A program made the position numbers and the translations under genes. The notes under the pieces are model-generated. The model saw only the letters and a list, made by a program, of their open reading frames with translations. It did not search any database and had not been told where the DNA came from. Positions 1 through 11,407 of a DNA stretch of 64,000 bases are shown piece after piece (the stretch's first letter is position 1; each line of letters begins with the position of its first letter). The DNA comes from Aureimonas fodinaquatilis (GTDB lineage: Bacteria; Pseudomonadota; Alphaproteobacteria; Rhizobiales; Rhizobiaceae). Where the stretch lies: assembly GCF_008369445.1 (NCBI RefSeq), contig NZ_VTWH01000006.1:150664-214663 (forward strand). The letters are read 5' to 3'.

Positions 1-1
1 C

Positions 2-2560
2 GACAAGCTGATTGGCCTGAACCTTTCGACCAGCGACATCACCAACGCTATCCAGTCTCAGAATGCGCAGGTCGCTGCCGGTTCCATCGGTGCAGAGCCC
101 AACCCGATCAGCCAGCAGACCACCGCAACCATTCTGGTGCGTGGGCAGCTTTCCACGCCGGAAGAGTTCGGCGCTATTGTTCTGCGCACCAACGCCGACG
201 GTTCACTGGTGCGTCTGCGCGACGTTGCCGATGTTGAAATTGACGCCGAATCCTATGCGTTCAACACCTTCCTCAACGGCCAGCCAAGCGCTGCCGTGGG
301 CGTGCAGCTTTCGCCCGATGGCAACGCTTTGAATGCTGCCGAAGGTGTGGCGCGCGTTATGGAGAATCTGGCGCCGCTGTTTCCGGCAGGCGTGGGCTAT
401 GACATACCCTATGACAGTTCGCCCTTCGTAAAGGCGTCGATTGAAAAGGTTATTCACACACTCATCGAGGCCATGGTGCTGGTGTTTGTGGTGATGTTCA
501 TATTCCTTCAGAACTTCCGCTACACGATCATTCCAACGCTGGTCGTTCCCATCGCGTTGTCCGGCACATTGGCGGTCATGCTCGTGGCAGGATTTTCGAT
601 CAACGTGCTGACCATGTTTGCCATGGTGCTCGCCATCGGCATTCTGGTGGATGACGCGATTGTGGTTGTCGAAAACGTTGAGCGCATCATGTCGGAAGAA
701 GGGTTGCCACCGAAAGAGGCAACCAAAAAGGCGATGGACCAGATCACCGGCGCGATCATCGGTATCACACTGGTCCTGACATCGGTGTTCGTGCCTCTGG
801 CATTCTTCCCCGGCTCCGTCGGCATTATCTACCAGCAATTCTCGCTGACAATGGTAACGTCAATTCTGTTCTCGGCGCTCATGGCGCTGTCACTGACGCC
901 CGCGCTTTGCGCCACCTTCCTCAAGCCGGTCAAAGCGGGCCATCATCACCAGAAGGGCGGACTGTTCGGCTGGTTCAACCGCGGTTTTGACAAGACATCC
1001 CATGGCTATAGCGGCATGGTGCGCGGTTCCACGCGCCGTGCGGGCCGACTGATGATAATTTATCTGGCTCTGCTGGTTGGGCTTGGCTACACATTTGTGC
1101 AAATTCCAACGGCCTTCCTGCCTCAGGAAGATCAGGGATATCTGATCGCCAACTTCCAGGGTCCGGCTGGTGCCACCAGCAACCGCATGCGGGAAGTCAC
1201 CAAGGCCAGTGAGGACTATATCCTCGCAAATCCTTCGGTTGATAAAATGATCACCATTCAGGGCTTTTCGTTCTCTGGTCAGGGTCAGAACGCCAGCCTT
1301 GCCTTCATAACGCTGAAGGACTGGTCAGAGCGCAAAGAGGCTGACCAGAGCGCCGGCGCGCTGGGTGGCGCCTTCACCATGCGTCTCCTGCAATTCCGCG
1401 ATGCCATTGCATTTGCCCTTTCACCACCACCCATTCAGGGTCTTGGCAGCACCGGCGGCTTTGAATTCCGCCTGCAGGATCGCGCTGGCCAGACACCGGA
1501 AGCATTAAGTGCGGCACGCGACCAGTTGCTCGGCGCTGCGATGGAAAGCCCTGTGCTGGCCGATGTGCGATTTGATGGCCTGCCAGACGGGCCACAGGTG
1601 GAAATCAACATTGACCGCGAAAAGGCCAACACCTTTGGAATCACCTTTGCGGATATCAACTCCACCATTTCCACCAGTCTGGGCTCGGCCTATGTGAACG
1701 ACTTTCCAAATGTCGGGCGCATGCAACGCGTGACTGTGCAGGCCGATGAACGGGCAAGAATGCGCATTGAAGACATTATGAACCTCAATGTGCGCAACTC
1801 TCAGGGTGGAATGGTGCCGCTGTCTTCGGTGGCCACTGCAAACTGGACTGTCGGTACCTCGCAGCTGATCGGCTATAATGGCTATCCGTCTGCCCGCATC
1901 AGCGGCAGCGCCGCCCCCGGCTATTCCAGTGGCGATGCAATCGCTGAAATGCAAAGGCTGGCTTCAGCCCTGCCCGAGGGCTTTGCCTTCGAGTGGACCG
2001 GCCAGTCGCTGCAGGAGATCGAGTCAGGCTCCCAGGCACCTTTCCTGATAGCCCTGTCCATTCTGTTCGTGTTCCTGTGTCTGGCAGCGCTTTACGAAAG
2101 CTGGTCCATTCCGTTTTCGGTCATGCTTGTCGTGCCCCTGGGCGTTATAGGTTGCGTCATCGCCGTCATGTTGCGTGGGCTGGACAATGACGTCTACTTC
2201 ACCGTTGGCATCATCACCATTATCGGTCTGTCTGCCAAAAACGCCATTCTGATTGTGGAATTTGCCAAAGATCTGCGCAAGGAAGGCAAGAGCCTGGCAG
2301 ACGCCACTGTTGAAGCGGCGCACTTGCGCTTCCGGCCAATTCTGATGACGTCGCTGGCATTCACCATGGGTGTTATCCCGATGGCGATTGCCACCGGAGC
2401 CAGCGCCGCCAGCCAGAATGCAATTGGTACCGCCGTTATTGGCGGCATGATTTCGGCAACCGTTCTGGCCCTGTTGTTTGTGCCAGTGTTCTTCGTGTTT
2501 GTTATGCGGATTTTCAACCGCGACAAACCCGCTGACCAAAAGCCGGAAACCGGCGCTTAA
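2..2560 (+). CDS. RND-family multidrug efflux permease, inner-membrane pump (5' end outside window)
   Basis: The reading frame is open from the first base, so the N-terminus (roughly 190 residues of a ~1040-residue family) is missing; 852 residues are visible. It contains the second half of an AcrB/MexB-type hydrophobe/amphiphile RND pump. The TM4 proton-relay motif GILVDDAIVVVENVERIM is present, with Asp217 and Asp218 of the fragment, as is the TM10 lysine in GLSAKNAILIVEFAKD (about Lys746). Known of the family: a proton-driven trimer that passes drugs to a periplasmic adaptor and an outer-membrane channel. The adaptor gene would be expected upstream, outside the window. A His-rich cytoplasmic loop (AGHHHQKGG) is visible. 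The substrate cannot be inferred. A perfect hairpin follows the stop codon. Confidence 0.95.
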   Translation, partial: DKLIGLNLSTSDITNAIQSQNAQVAAGSIGAEPNPISQQTTATILVRGQLSTPEEFGAIVLRTNADGSLVRLRDVADVEIDAESYAFNTFLNGQPSAAVGVQLSPDGNALNAAEGVARVMENLAPLFPAGVGYDIPYDSSPFVKASIEKVIHTLIEAMVLVFVVMFIFLQNFRYTIIPTLVVPIALSGTLAVMLVAGFSINVLTMFAMVLAIGILVDDAIVVVENVERIMSEEGLPPKEATKKAMDQITGAIIGITLVLTSVFVPLAFFPGSVGIIYQQFSLTMVTSILFSALMALSLTPALCATFLKPVKAGHHHQKGGLFGWFNRGFDKTSHGYSGMVRGSTRRAGRLMIIYLALLVGLGYTFVQIPTAFLPQEDQGYLIANFQGPAGATSNRMREVTKASEDYILANPSVDKMITIQGFSFSGQGQNASLAFITLKDWSERKEADQSAGALGGAFTMRLLQFRDAIAFALSPPPIQGLGSTGGFEFRLQDRAGQTPEALSAARDQLLGAAMESPVLADVRFDGLPDGPQVEINIDREKANTFGITFADINSTISTSLGSAYVNDFPNVGRMQRVTVQADERARMRIEDIMNLNVRNSQGGMVPLSSVATANWTVGTSQLIGYNGYPSARISGSAAPGYSSGDAIAEMQRLASALPEGFAFEWTGQSLQEIESGSQAPFLIALSILFVFLCLAALYESWSIPFSVMLVVPLGVIGCVIAVMLRGLDNDVYFTVGIITIIGLSAKNAILIVEFAKDLRKEGKSLADATVEAAHLRFRPILMTSLAFTMGVIPMAIATGASAASQNAIGTAVIGGMISATVLALLFVPVFFVFVMRIFNRDKPADQKPETGA

Positions 2561-2567
2561 AACTGGT

Positions 2568-2601
2568 ATTGCCGTTGAAACGCGGTTGTTTCAACGGCAA
2601 T
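2568..2601 (+). terminator. Hairpin terminator after the RND pump
   Basis: A perfect 14-bp stem (2568-2581 with 2588-2601) around a 6-nt loop starts 8 nt after the pump stop codon and is followed by TAAAATGG. There is no long T-tract. It lies between two convergent genes (the pump on plus, ohyA on minus), so it may serve both. A second weaker inverted repeat (AGCGTGTC / GACACGCT) follows near 2627-2662. Confidence 0.7.
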
Positions 2602-2670
2602 AAAATGGCCAGATCAAAGAGTTGGAGCGTGTCGGTGATCGCAAGATAGGCTGACACGCTTCTTTGCATT

Positions 2671-4653
2671 TCAGCCACCCTTTTTTCGGTCGGTGAAATC
2701 CTCGCGCAGCTTTTCCAGCCAGCCAAAGACACGACCGGCCGCCTGTTCGCCTGCGCCCAGCAGCCCTGCTAATTCGCTTTCCGCCCTCTCGCGTATAGAC
2801 CCTTCACGCTCTGGAAGCGGCGGAAGTATATGCGCGAAGTAAGTCTTGTCGAGCAATCGGTGAAGCAGGCGCTCGCCGGGAAACGGCTGGTCATTGTTTA
2901 GCGCCCGCGCAGCCTTGAAAAGCGTGCGAATGTCATATTGAACGGGGCTGATGTCCGGCACCTGCTTGCGAAGCCCGAGCAGGGTGTAAACGCCGACGCG
3001 CGCAGTTCGGATCGAACTGTCCATGGTGAAGATGATATCATTGGACGTTTCAACGAACTGGCCCAGCAGCGCCAGGTTTTTACAGCCAGCGGGAACGACA
3101 TGAGGCCGGTCCCCGGCCGCTCGCGGCATGAACATGGATGTGATGTAGGGCATGAGGGCGAGGCGCGCTTTGGTATTGGCGACAACCGCATCAACCTGAT
3201 CCTCAATCCCGAGATGATAGCAAAGCTCGGCGATGATCTCCCGGCCGGTGCAGGCGGGCATTGGCTTTTTGACGTAGTTGCCTTGCTTGTCCATCAGCAG
3301 CGCATAGACCCAGACAACGAGCACGTCACCGGGCTGGTCGGGAAAATGCGGCTGGCGGTTGCAGGTGAAGCTGAGCACCCAGTTTGAATCAGTAAAGGTG
3401 ATGATGCCGCCGGTAACGGACTTACCCGAATAGGGATCGTTGACCGACAACTCCTTCAGCTTTTCCACAAACGGCGACGGCTTGCATGTGAGGGTGACCG
3501 ACTCCCACATCGATTGATCGATATCGCCATAGAATTTTTGCGGGTTTCCAAACACCGGGGATTTCTTCGCGAGATTCTTCCACAGTGCCCAGTCGCTCGT
3601 TTCGCCGGGTTCGTGCTGTCCGCGCTGGAGGACAGGGGCGGTTTCCATGTCGCCGTAGGCGGTGCCTTCGGTCATTGATCCTGTCAAGGCAAACACCACG
3701 TCGTTCGGGCCGACGGCGATCACCTCATCCTTTTCACCAATTTTTGTGCGGATCGCGGTGACAGTGTGAGCTGCGCCTTCCACCGCCATGTCGAGGTCGT
3801 AGGCACGCGTGTCGAACTGGACCTTGACACCCTGCTTCTTCAGATGGTCGACCAACGGCCGCACGAAGCTGTCATATTGATTGTACTTGGGAAAAATCAG
3901 CGCCGACATGTCCTTGAGGCCGTCGAGTGCATCAAGGAAACGGTGCATGTAGAGTTTCATTTCGAGCAGGCTTTGCCAGTTCTCGAACGCGAACATCGAG
4001 CGCCAGAGATACCAGAAATTGGTTTCCAGGAAGCCAGCGCTGAAATATTGCTCAATGGTGATGTCGTCGAGATCTTCCTTGCGCTTCAGCAGCAGGCGGA
4101 TGAGCTCCCATTGCTGCGAATGGGACAGGCCCAAAGTTGAAAAGTCGCGGATCTCGCCCCGCTTGTGCATCAAGCGAGCTTTCGAGTAGTTCGGGTCGTT
4201 GTCGTTGACCAGCCGGTATTCGTCCAGAACGCTGTAACCCTCGGGCAGCTCTAACGCCTGTATGTCCTGGAACATGTCCCACAGGTTGTCGTAGTTCCAG
4301 TTCATCTCGCGGCCACCGCGAATGATGTAGCCGTCATCCGGATTGCCGGCTCCATCGAGCGAGCCACCTTCTATATCCATGGCGTCGAGGATGGTGATGT
4401 TTTCGCCCGCCATTCCGCCGTCGCGGATCATGTAAAACGCGGCCGCCAGCCCGGCGATGCCGCTACCGATGATCCATGCTCTGCGCCCTTTGATCTGATT
4501 TCCGGGCACTGGCCGGTTGCGCATATAAGCGCCCATCATGTCGGGTGGAGGAAGAGTATTTTCGGGGCGATGATGCCAGTAGCCAGCCGTCGTGTCGTTT
4601 TCCACGCGGAACGGCGCGCCATTATCCACGACGGGGAATTTTGCCTTTGTCAT
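2671..4653 (-). CDS. ohyA: Oleate hydratase (FAD-dependent fatty acid double-bond hydratase)
   Basis: The 660-residue product matches the oleate hydratase / myosin-cross-reactive-antigen family, which adds water across the cis-9 double bond of unsaturated fatty acids to give 10-hydroxy acids, using FAD structurally. Visible features: a Rossmann FAD motif [13 protein letters not shown] (GSGIAG at residues 63-68), the family motif RGGREM (Glu116, the position of the catalytic glutamate), and the conserved segment [28 protein letters not shown]. The start is fixed by GGTGGAGGT nine bases before the ATG. The gene stands alone, downstream of acs on the same strand. Proposed role (inference): detoxification or metabolism of unsaturated fatty acids in the membrane or environment. 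Confidence 0.93.
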   Translation of the reverse strand: MTKAKFPVVDNGAPFRVENDTTAGYWHHRPENTLPPPDMMGAYMRNRPVPGNQIKGRRAWIIGSGIAGLAAAFYMIRDGGMAGENITILDAMDIEGGSLDGAGNPDDGYIIRGGREMNWNYDNLWDMFQDIQALELPEGYSVLDEYRLVNDNDPNYSKARLMHKRGEIRDFSTLGLSHSQQWELIRLLLKRKEDLDDITIEQYFSAGFLETNFWYLWRSMFAFENWQSLLEMKLYMHRFLDALDGLKDMSALIFPKYNQYDSFVRPLVDHLKKQGVKVQFDTRAYDLDMAVEGAAHTVTAIRTKIGEKDEVIAVGPNDVVFALTGSMTEGTAYGDMETAPVLQRGQHEPGETSDWALWKNLAKKSPVFGNPQKFYGDIDQSMWESVTLTCKPSPFVEKLKELSVNDPYSGKSVTGGIITFTDSNWVLSFTCNRQPHFPDQPGDVLVVWVYALLMDKQGNYVKKPMPACTGREIIAELCYHLGIEDQVDAVVANTKARLALMPYITSMFMPRAAGDRPHVVPAGCKNLALLGQFVETSNDIIFTMDSSIRTARVGVYTLLGLRKQVPDISPVQYDIRTLFKAARALNNDQPFPGERLLHRLLDKTYFAHILPPLPEREGSIRERAESELAGLLGAGEQAAGRVFGWLEKLREDFTDRKKGG

Positions 4654-4781
4654 GCCAGTTTACCTCCACCAAACTCAGTTACACAGCCGATATACTATTT
4701 CTGCGTGAACCATTATTGGCAAGGTCGCCCGCATTTTCATGCCGGCCTGCGTTATACGAAGAACAAATTACCGCGCACGCC

Positions 4782-4813
4782 CGCAACAGGTGATCCTTTG
4801 ATCACCTGTTGCG
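4782..4813 (-). terminator. Perfect 14-bp hairpin between acs and ohyA
   Basis: CGCAACAGGTGATC (4782-4795) pairs perfectly with GATCACCTGTTGCG (4800-4813) around a CTTT loop. It lies 64 bases past the acs stop and 128 bases before the ohyA start, both on minus. There is no U-tract on the minus side, so it is either a factor-assisted terminator for acs or an operator/leader structure for ohyA. The flanking 4654-4876 holds no gene. A TTGACGTCAA palindrome sits near 4841-4850. Confidence 0.55.
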
Positions 4814-4876
4814 CAGTATTTCTTTGCCAGGTCACGTTATCTTGACGTCAAAACGATCCGTTTCAACGAGACGTCA

Positions 4877-6832
4877 TCAGCCTTTGCGGTTCTGGCGATT
4901 TCCGATCAGATCATCCACCACACCCGGATCTGCCAGGGTTGATGTATCTCCCAACGCGCCAAAATCATCTTCGGCAATCTTTCGCAGAATGCGCCGCATG
5001 ATTTTGCCCGATCGGGTTTTCGGCAGGCCCGGAGAAAACTGAATCTTGTCCGGTGAGGCAATCGCGCCTATATCGTTGCGCACATGCTGGACCAGTTCCT
5101 TGCGCAACTCATCCGTTGGCTCCACCCCTTCCATCAGGGTGACATAGCAGTAAATGCCCTGCCCCTTGATGTCATGCGGATAGCCGACCACAGCGGCCTC
5201 AGACACAAGCGGATGCGCTACCAGCGAGGATTCCACCTCTGCTGTGCCCATGCGATGGCCTGAAACGTTTATGACATCATCCACCCGGCCTGTGATCCAG
5301 TAATAGCCATCCTCATCACGACGGCATCCATCGCCGGTGAAATACTTGCCCGGATAGGTGGAGAAATAGGTTTGCTCAAACCGGTCATGGTCGCCGAAAA
5401 TTGTTCGCATTTGTGATGGCCATGAATCCGTCAGGCACAGATTTCCATCCGCCGCACCTTCCAGCACCTTGCCTTCATTGTCCACAAGCTGCGGCACAAC
5501 GCCAAAGAACGGCAATGTGGCTGAGCCGGGCTTCAGCTTTGTTGCCCCGACCAGCGGACTGATGAGGATGCCCCCGGTTTCCGTCTGCCACCACGTGTCC
5601 ACCACGGGGCAACGCTCCTGCCCGACGACACGGTAATACCAGTTCCACGCTTCAGGGTTGATAGGCTCACCCACAGACCCCAGAACCCGCAAGGATTTGC
5701 GTGAGGTTTTCAGCACCGGCTCATCGCCCGCGCCCATCAGCGCGCGAATGGCAGTTGGTGCCGTATAGAAAATCGACACCTTATGCTTGTCGACAACCTG
5801 CCAGAACCGCGATGTATCCGGGTAATTCGGCACACCTTCAAACATCAATGTCGTGCCGCCATTGGCCAGCGGGCCATAGACGATGTAGCTATGGCCCGTC
5901 ACCCAGCCCACATCTGCAGAGCACCAGTAAACTTCGCCATCGCGATAATCGAAAACATATTGATGGGTCAGCGAAACATAGACGAGGTAGCCGCCCGTCG
6001 TGTGCAGAACACCCTTTGGCTTGCCGGTTGAACCCGAGGTGTAGAGGATGAAAAGCGGATCTTCAGCGCTCATTTCTTCCGGCGGGCATTCGGCCGCAAC
6101 GGTAAGCCGCGCTTCGTGCCACCAGACATCTCGCCCTTCGACGACATTGATATCGCCACCCGTGCGACGCACAACAATCACCGTGTCCACGGCCTGACCA
6201 GCCTTGCCGGCAATCTCGACCGCCCGATCTGCATTTTTCTTCAACGGGATTTTACGGCCGCCGCGCAGCCCCTCATCAGCCGTTATCAAAACCGAAGACG
6301 CAGCACCTTCCAGTCTGCCCGCCAGTGCATCTGGCGAAAAGCCGCCAAACACCACGGAGTGGATGGCTCCAACGCGGGAGCATGCCAGCATCGCAAAGGC
6401 CGCCTCCGGTATCATTGGCATATACAGCGTCACCCGGTCGCCGCGCTTTACCCCGCGCTCTTTAAGAAGGTTGGCCATGCGGCAAACCTCCTCATACAGT
6501 TCGCGATAGGTGATGGCGCGTGAATCTGCCGGGTCGTCTCCTTCCCAGATAATGGCGGTCTGGTTGCCACGCTTTTCCAGATGACGGTCAATGCAATTGG
6601 CTGAAACGTTCAGCGTTCCATCTTCATACCATTTGATGGAAATATTGCCGGGTTCAAAGGACGTGTTTTTCACACGGGTATATGGCTTGATCCAGTCGAT
6701 CCGCTTGCCCTGCTCTCCCCAGAATCCATCCGGATCCTGCAAGCTTTGCGCATACCACGCGGCATAACCCGCCTCATCAAGCCCGGCGCCTTGTTTCCAC
6801 TCGTCCTTGATATCGACGACCGTAGGTTCCAT
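4877..6832 (-). CDS. acs: Acetyl-coenzyme A synthetase (AMP-forming)
   Basis: This 651-residue enzyme activates acetate with ATP and CoA to acetyl-CoA. It shows the ANL-superfamily P-loop [11 protein letters not shown] (about residues 264-274), the WWQTETGG acetyl-pocket motif and the C-terminal [11 protein letters not shown] containing the catalytic, acetylatable lysine (about 607). Length is normal for the family. An upstream in-frame ATG at 6859 exists, but GGGAGGAACAGG immediately precedes the ATG at 6832, which I take as the start ([12 protein letters not shown]). It is flanked by same-strand genes with clear spacing on both sides, so it is probably monocistronic. It feeds acetyl-CoA to the TCA cycle genes further right. 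Confidence 0.97.
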   Translation of the reverse strand: MEPTVVDIKDEWKQGAGLDEAGYAAWYAQSLQDPDGFWGEQGKRIDWIKPYTRVKNTSFEPGNISIKWYEDGTLNVSANCIDRHLEKRGNQTAIIWEGDDPADSRAITYRELYEEVCRMANLLKERGVKRGDRVTLYMPMIPEAAFAMLACSRVGAIHSVVFGGFSPDALAGRLEGAASSVLITADEGLRGGRKIPLKKNADRAVEIAGKAGQAVDTVIVVRRTGGDINVVEGRDVWWHEARLTVAAECPPEEMSAEDPLFILYTSGSTGKPKGVLHTTGGYLVYVSLTHQYVFDYRDGEVYWCSADVGWVTGHSYIVYGPLANGGTTLMFEGVPNYPDTSRFWQVVDKHKVSIFYTAPTAIRALMGAGDEPVLKTSRKSLRVLGSVGEPINPEAWNWYYRVVGQERCPVVDTWWQTETGGILISPLVGATKLKPGSATLPFFGVVPQLVDNEGKVLEGAADGNLCLTDSWPSQMRTIFGDHDRFEQTYFSTYPGKYFTGDGCRRDEDGYYWITGRVDDVINVSGHRMGTAEVESSLVAHPLVSEAAVVGYPHDIKGQGIYCYVTLMEGVEPTDELRKELVQHVRNDIGAIASPDKIQFSPGLPKTRSGKIMRRILRKIAEDDFGALGDTSTLADPGVVDDLIGNRQNRKG

Positions 6833-6963
6833 TCCTGTTCCTCCCGCATGAATATGCACCGAAATTCAGAGTGCCTCGTCACAATCTAGACCATCTCACC
6901 GAAGCAAAAAAATACCCTTTGTGAGATTAACTGCCGGTGCCTGTCGCAATATTGCACTACTCT

Positions 6964-9900
6964 TTATTGCGGCTCGCCGTAACCACCACCGGTAGGGGTT
7001 TTTAGAATAAAGGCCTCACCCGGCTGCAGCACAGTGGCGGCGCAGCCCGGCAGGTCTTCCACAACGCCATCGGCTCGCCGCACCTGGTTTTTGCCAATCT
7101 GCCCCGGCTCACCGCCCGCCAAACCAAAAGGCGCAACACGGCGATGGCCGGAAAGTATCGCAAATTCCAGCCGCTCACGCGCACGTATCGTACGCTCCGT
7201 GCCATCTCCGGCATGCCAGCGCCCTTTGCCGCCAGACCCTTTGCAGATGTGAAAATCCTCCAGCACCACAGGAAAACGGCTTTCCAGAATTTCCGGGTCG
7301 GTCAGCCGGGAATTTGTCATATGGGTGTGCACTGCATCCGCGCCATCATGCCCCGGCCCCGCCGGTGCACCGGAACAGATTGTTTCATAATACTGGTAGT
7401 TCTGGTTGCCGAAGGTCAGGTTGTTCATGGTGCCCTGCGCAGCGGCCAGCGCCCCGACCGCCCCGAACAATGCGTTGGTGACCGCCTGGCTGACCTCGAC
7501 ATTGCCGGCAACCACCGCCGCTGGATAGCGCGGCGACAGCATTGAGCCATCCGGAACAATCAGCTTGATTGGCCGCAGGCAGCCGGCATTCATAGGAATG
7601 GGATCGCTGACCAGCACGCGGAATACATACAGCACCGCGGCACGCGTAACGGCTGAGGGAGCATTGAAGTTATCGTCCCGCTGTGGCGATGTGCCGGTGA
7701 AGTTGACCGTAGCTTCACGTTTCTGCCGGTCTATCGAGACCGAGACCTTGATTTCACACCCCTGGTCCATTTCCAGCGTAAACTGCCCGTCCGGCAATTG
7801 CTCCAGCACCCGGCGCACACTTTCGGCCGCATTGTCCTGCACATGCCCCATATAGGCCTGCACGACATCAAGCCCGTAATCGCTGATCATTCGAGTCAGC
7901 TCGGCAACACCTTTGGCATTTGCAGCGATTTGCGCTTTCAGATCATTGATGTTTTGCGCCACGTTGCGAACAGGATAGGGTGCCTCCGTCAGCAGCCGTG
8001 TCAACGCTTCCTCTCGAAGCCGGCCTTTTTCCACCAGCTTGAAATTGTCGATATACACGCCTTCCTGCTCAATAGTGGTGGCCAGCGGAGACATGGAGCC
8101 CGGTGCAATGCCGCCGACATCGGCATGGTGACCACGGGACGCTACAAAAAACTGAATTGCTTTGCCGGCTTTGTCAAAGACAGGCGTGACCACAGTGATG
8201 TCCGGCAGATGGGTTCCGCCATTATAGGGTGCATTCAGGCAGAAAACGTCCCCCGGTCGCATGGTTGGGTTCTGCTTGATGACGGCATCAACCGATGCAT
8301 CCATAGAGCCAAGGTGAACCGGCACATGCGGGGCATTGGCGACGAGCTGGCCATCCGCATCAAATATCGCGCAGGAAAAATCCAGCCGCTCCTTGATGTT
8401 CACCGAATAGGCGGTGTTTTGAAGCGTTACACCCATTTGCTCGGCTATCGACATGAAAAGATTGCTGAAAATTTCCAGCATAACCGGATCAACCTGCGTA
8501 CCCACCGCCTTGCGAGCGGGCAGTGCTTCCACGCGCGTCAAAACAATATCATTACCGGTGGTCAGACGGGCCTGCCAACCTGGCTCAATCACGACAGTCT
8601 GGTTCGGCTCGATCAACACCGCTGGACCATTTACTGCCTGACCGGCCTGGATATCCTGACGCAGTACGACCGCAGCCTGATGTGATTTCCCCCCGGAAAA
8701 CAGTCTCGTGGTTTGATCAATTCGTGGCTGGCCATCACCTTCGTCGATTTGCAACGCCGGCAATTCTGCCCCGCCTCCAACCAGTTCAACCTCGACCGCC
8801 TCAACCACCAACGGCTTATTTTCATCGCTGAAGCCGAAGCGTTTCACGTGAAACTCTTCAAACCGCGATCGAAGCATGGCCACACTCTGGTCTGTGGCAA
8901 CGGCAAGGCTGGTGTCTGTACCGGCATAGCGAATATGCACCCTGCAATAATAATCGCTGTTCTGTGCTCCTATGCCCTGCGCAATCAGCTCATCCAGACA
9001 ACTGTGACGCAGCTCCTTAGCCAGTTCAGCAATTTTGGCGGGCGCTTCATCATCCAGCGGAACATCGAGCGATTTTTGACGAACCGAGCGAATGGAGGCC
9101 AGCCCCATGCCAAATGCCGACAGAAGGCCGGAATATGGATGAATGAGCACCTGACGCATGCCCAATGCATCAGCAACCAGGCAGGCATGTTGCCCGCCAG
9201 CCCCGCCAAAACAGTTCAGTGCATAGGCGGATACATCATACCCACGCTGTACGGAGATCTTTTTCACAGCCTCGGCCATGGCTGCCACCGCTATTGTGAC
9301 AAAGCCATCCGCTATTTCCTCGCCACTGCGGCCATCGTCCAGCTCTGCAGCCATGGCATCGAATTTTTCCCGCACGGCTGCTGCGTCGAGTTTCTGGTTC
9401 TGCTCCGGCCCGAACAATGCGGGAAAATAGTCTGGCAGCAGTTTGCCCAGCATCAGATTGGCGTCGGTAACGGTCAGCGGCCCGCCGCGGCGATAGGCAG
9501 TTGGGCCGGGATCAGAGCCGGCCGATTCCGGCCCCACCCGAAAACGCCCCGCCTCGAAGCTCAATATCGAACCACCGCCGGCTGCAACCGTGTGGATCTG
9601 CATCATGGGTGCGCGCACGCGAACTCCGGCAACCTCGGTTTCCAGTGTTCGCTCATATTCGCCATCATAATGCGCCACGTCGGTGGATGTGCCACCCATG
9701 TCAAATCCAATGACGCGGTCAAAGCCCGCCAGACGACCCGTTTCCGCCATGCCGACCAGACCGCCCGCCGGACCGGACAAAATGGCGTCCTTGCCCTGGA
9801 ACAGCTCAGCCGCAGTCAGCCCACCGGATGACATCATGAACATCAGGCGAATTCCCGAGTGTTCAACGTTCAGTTCTTGCGCCACGCGTTGGACATAGCG

Positions 9901-10569
9901 CGCCAACACTGGTGACAGATAGGCATCGACCACAGTCGTGTCCCCACGCCCGACCAGCTTGATCAGTGGGGACACTTCGTGACTGACGGAAACCTGCGCA
10001 AAGCCAATGTCCCGAGCAATGGCTGCAATGCGCTTTTCATGTTCGGGAAAGCGGTGTGCATGCATGAAAACAATGGCGACAGCCTCATAGCCTTCGCTTT
10101 GCAAACGCCTGAGTGTCGAACGCACTTCCGCTTCGTCCAGCTCGATTTCCACCGTACCGTCGGCCAGGACGCGCTCGGCAATTTCCGAAACCTGATCATA
10201 AAGGACATCGGGCTTGATGATATTGCGGGCGAAAATATCCTTCCGCTCCTGATAGCCAATAGCGAGTGCGTCGCGAAAGCCTTTGGTCGTCAGAAGGGCA
10301 AGCCGCTCACCTCTGCGCTCCAGCAAGGCATTGGTGGCAACGGTGGTGCCCATTCGCACCTCCCCCACAAGACCCGGTGCAATCGGCTCGCCCAAGCGCA
10401 AACCCAAAAGCTGTCGAATGCCATGCACGCCAGCATCGCCATAGGCTTGCGGGTTTTCCGACAGCACCTTCAGCGCATGCAGATTTTGCTGCGGATCCCG
10501 CCCGATCACATCGGTAAACGTGCCGCCCCGGTCAATCCAGAAATCCCAAACCCCTGTGTCTTGCCGCAT
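6964..10569 (-). CDS. oplAH: 5-oxoprolinase, fused HyuA-HyuB type (ATP-hydrolysing)
   Basis: The 1201-residue protein has the full fused architecture. The N-terminal hydantoinase/oxoprolinase-A half has the nucleotide motif [13 protein letters not shown] near residue 10 and [19 protein letters not shown] further on. The C-terminal HyuB half starts around residue 690 ([20 protein letters not shown]) and carries [14 protein letters not shown]. Known reaction: ATP-dependent opening of 5-oxo-L-proline to L-glutamate. Hydantoinase or acetophenone-carboxylase activity in homologues is the main alternative. Its start codon overlaps the yggS stop by one base (TGATG), implying translational coupling. 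A perfect 14-bp parS core is embedded in its coding sequence at 8841-8854. Confidence 0.92.
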   Translation of the reverse strand: MRQDTGVWDFWIDRGGTFTDVIGRDPQQNLHALKVLSENPQAYGDAGVHGIRQLLGLRLGEPIAPGLVGEVRMGTTVATNALLERRGERLALLTTKGFRDALAIGYQERKDIFARNIIKPDVLYDQVSEIAERVLADGTVEIELDEAEVRSTLRRLQSEGYEAVAIVFMHAHRFPEHEKRIAAIARDIGFAQVSVSHEVSPLIKLVGRGDTTVVDAYLSPVLARYVQRVAQELNVEHSGIRLMFMMSSGGLTAAELFQGKDAILSGPAGGLVGMAETGRLAGFDRVIGFDMGGTSTDVAHYDGEYERTLETEVAGVRVRAPMMQIHTVAAGGGSILSFEAGRFRVGPESAGSDPGPTAYRRGGPLTVTDANLMLGKLLPDYFPALFGPEQNQKLDAAAVREKFDAMAAELDDGRSGEEIADGFVTIAVAAMAEAVKKISVQRGYDVSAYALNCFGGAGGQHACLVADALGMRQVLIHPYSGLLSAFGMGLASIRSVRQKSLDVPLDDEAPAKIAELAKELRHSCLDELIAQGIGAQNSDYYCRVHIRYAGTDTSLAVATDQSVAMLRSRFEEFHVKRFGFSDENKPLVVEAVEVELVGGGAELPALQIDEGDGQPRIDQTTRLFSGGKSHQAAVVLRQDIQAGQAVNGPAVLIEPNQTVVIEPGWQARLTTGNDIVLTRVEALPARKAVGTQVDPVMLEIFSNLFMSIAEQMGVTLQNTAYSVNIKERLDFSCAIFDADGQLVANAPHVPVHLGSMDASVDAVIKQNPTMRPGDVFCLNAPYNGGTHLPDITVVTPVFDKAGKAIQFFVASRGHHADVGGIAPGSMSPLATTIEQEGVYIDNFKLVEKGRLREEALTRLLTEAPYPVRNVAQNINDLKAQIAANAKGVAELTRMISDYGLDVVQAYMGHVQDNAAESVRRVLEQLPDGQFTLEMDQGCEIKVSVSIDRQKREATVNFTGTSPQRDDNFNAPSAVTRAAVLYVFRVLVSDPIPMNAGCLRPIKLIVPDGSMLSPRYPAAVVAGNVEVSQAVTNALFGAVGALAAAQGTMNNLTFGNQNYQYYETICSGAPAGPGHDGADAVHTHMTNSRLTDPEILESRFPVVLEDFHICKGSGGKGRWHAGDGTERTIRARERLEFAILSGHRRVAPFGLAGGEPGQIGKNQVRRADGVVEDLPGCAATVLQPGEAFILKTPTGGGYGEPQ
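8840..8855. other. parS-like centromere site inside oplAH
   Basis: CGTTTCACGTGAAACT contains the perfect 14-bp palindrome GTTTCACGTGAAAC, the core of the ParB recognition site. On the coding (minus) strand it is read as E-F-H-V-K-R-F. It is the most distant site on the left, about 17 kb from the proposed origin. Confidence 0.85.
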
Positions 10570-11231
10570 CAGGAACGCACTCCAAAGATTGCACTGCCCA
10601 CCCGCACGCTGGTTGCGCCATGTGCCACCGCAATCTCGTAATCACCGGACATGCCCATTGAAATCACGTCAACACCCGCCTCACCCGCCAGTTTTCGCAA
10701 GAGATCAAAATGCGGACCGGCCTGCTCGTCAACGGGGGGAATGCACATCAGCCCGCTGATCGTCAGCCCATGTTCCAGACGACACCGCGCCACAAATGCC
10801 ACCGCCTCGTCAGGCAGGATGCCAGCCTTTTGCGCCTCGTTGCCCGTGTTCACCTGGACATAGAGTTCCGGCCATTTTTGCTGCCTGTCCATTTCACGCG
10901 CCAGTTCCCGGGCAATTTTCTCCCGGTCAACGGTCTCGATCACATCAAAAAGCGCCACGGCATCCGCCGCCTTGTTGGATTGCAGCGGCCCGATCAGATG
11001 CAGCGCAAGATCGGGAAATTCACTGCGCAACGCAGGAAATTTCGAAGCCGCCTCCTGCACGCGGTTTTCACCGAAATGCCGATGTCCGGCATGAAGCAAT
11101 GGCAGCACGGCATCCGCCGGATAGGTTTTGGAAACCGCAACAAGCCGTGTTGAACCCGGATTGCGCCCTGCGGCAAGCTCCGCATTGGCAATATCTGCCT
11201 TCACCGACTCGTAGCGTGCTGTCACATTCAT
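10569..11231 (-). CDS. yggS: YggS-family pyridoxal-5'-phosphate homeostasis protein
   Basis: This 220-residue single-domain PLP-binding protein is related to the alanine-racemase barrel. The PLP lysine lies in [14 protein letters not shown] (Lys35), and GENRVQEA and [10 protein letters not shown] are family signatures. Known of the family: no catalytic turnover established; it buffers or delivers PLP and affects amino acid balance. A longer in-frame start exists at 11312, but GGGAGAGGC lies just before the ATG at 11231, and the shorter protein matches the usual length. It is coupled by a one-base overlap to oplAH and divergent from leuS, with a 176-bp shared promoter region. Confidence 0.93.
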   Translation of the reverse strand: MNVTARYESVKADIANAELAAGRNPGSTRLVAVSKTYPADAVLPLLHAGHRHFGENRVQEAASKFPALRSEFPDLALHLIGPLQSNKAADAVALFDVIETVDREKIARELAREMDRQQKWPELYVQVNTGNEAQKAGILPDEAVAFVARCRLEHGLTISGLMCIPPVDEQAGPHFDLLRKLAGEAGVDVISMGMSGDYEIAVAHGATSVRVGSAIFGVRS

Positions 11232-11407
11232 TATATATGCCTCTCCCGTGAAGACTTCGGATTGCCCTATCCATGTCATCCGTTTATCGGTTCCATAGCC
11301 CAGTTCAACCATGGCATGAAGCTTGCAATGGTTGACGTAGTGCTTCTGTCATGGTGAAGCACTGCAATTCCTTCGTCGTGAAATTTTTGAAAGATCGCTG
11401 CGTTATC

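Noticed and set aside
8713..9831. A 372-codon open frame antisense to oplAH
   Set aside because: No domain, no ribosome-binding site, and the opposite strand encodes a well-supported hydantoinase/oxoprolinase core.
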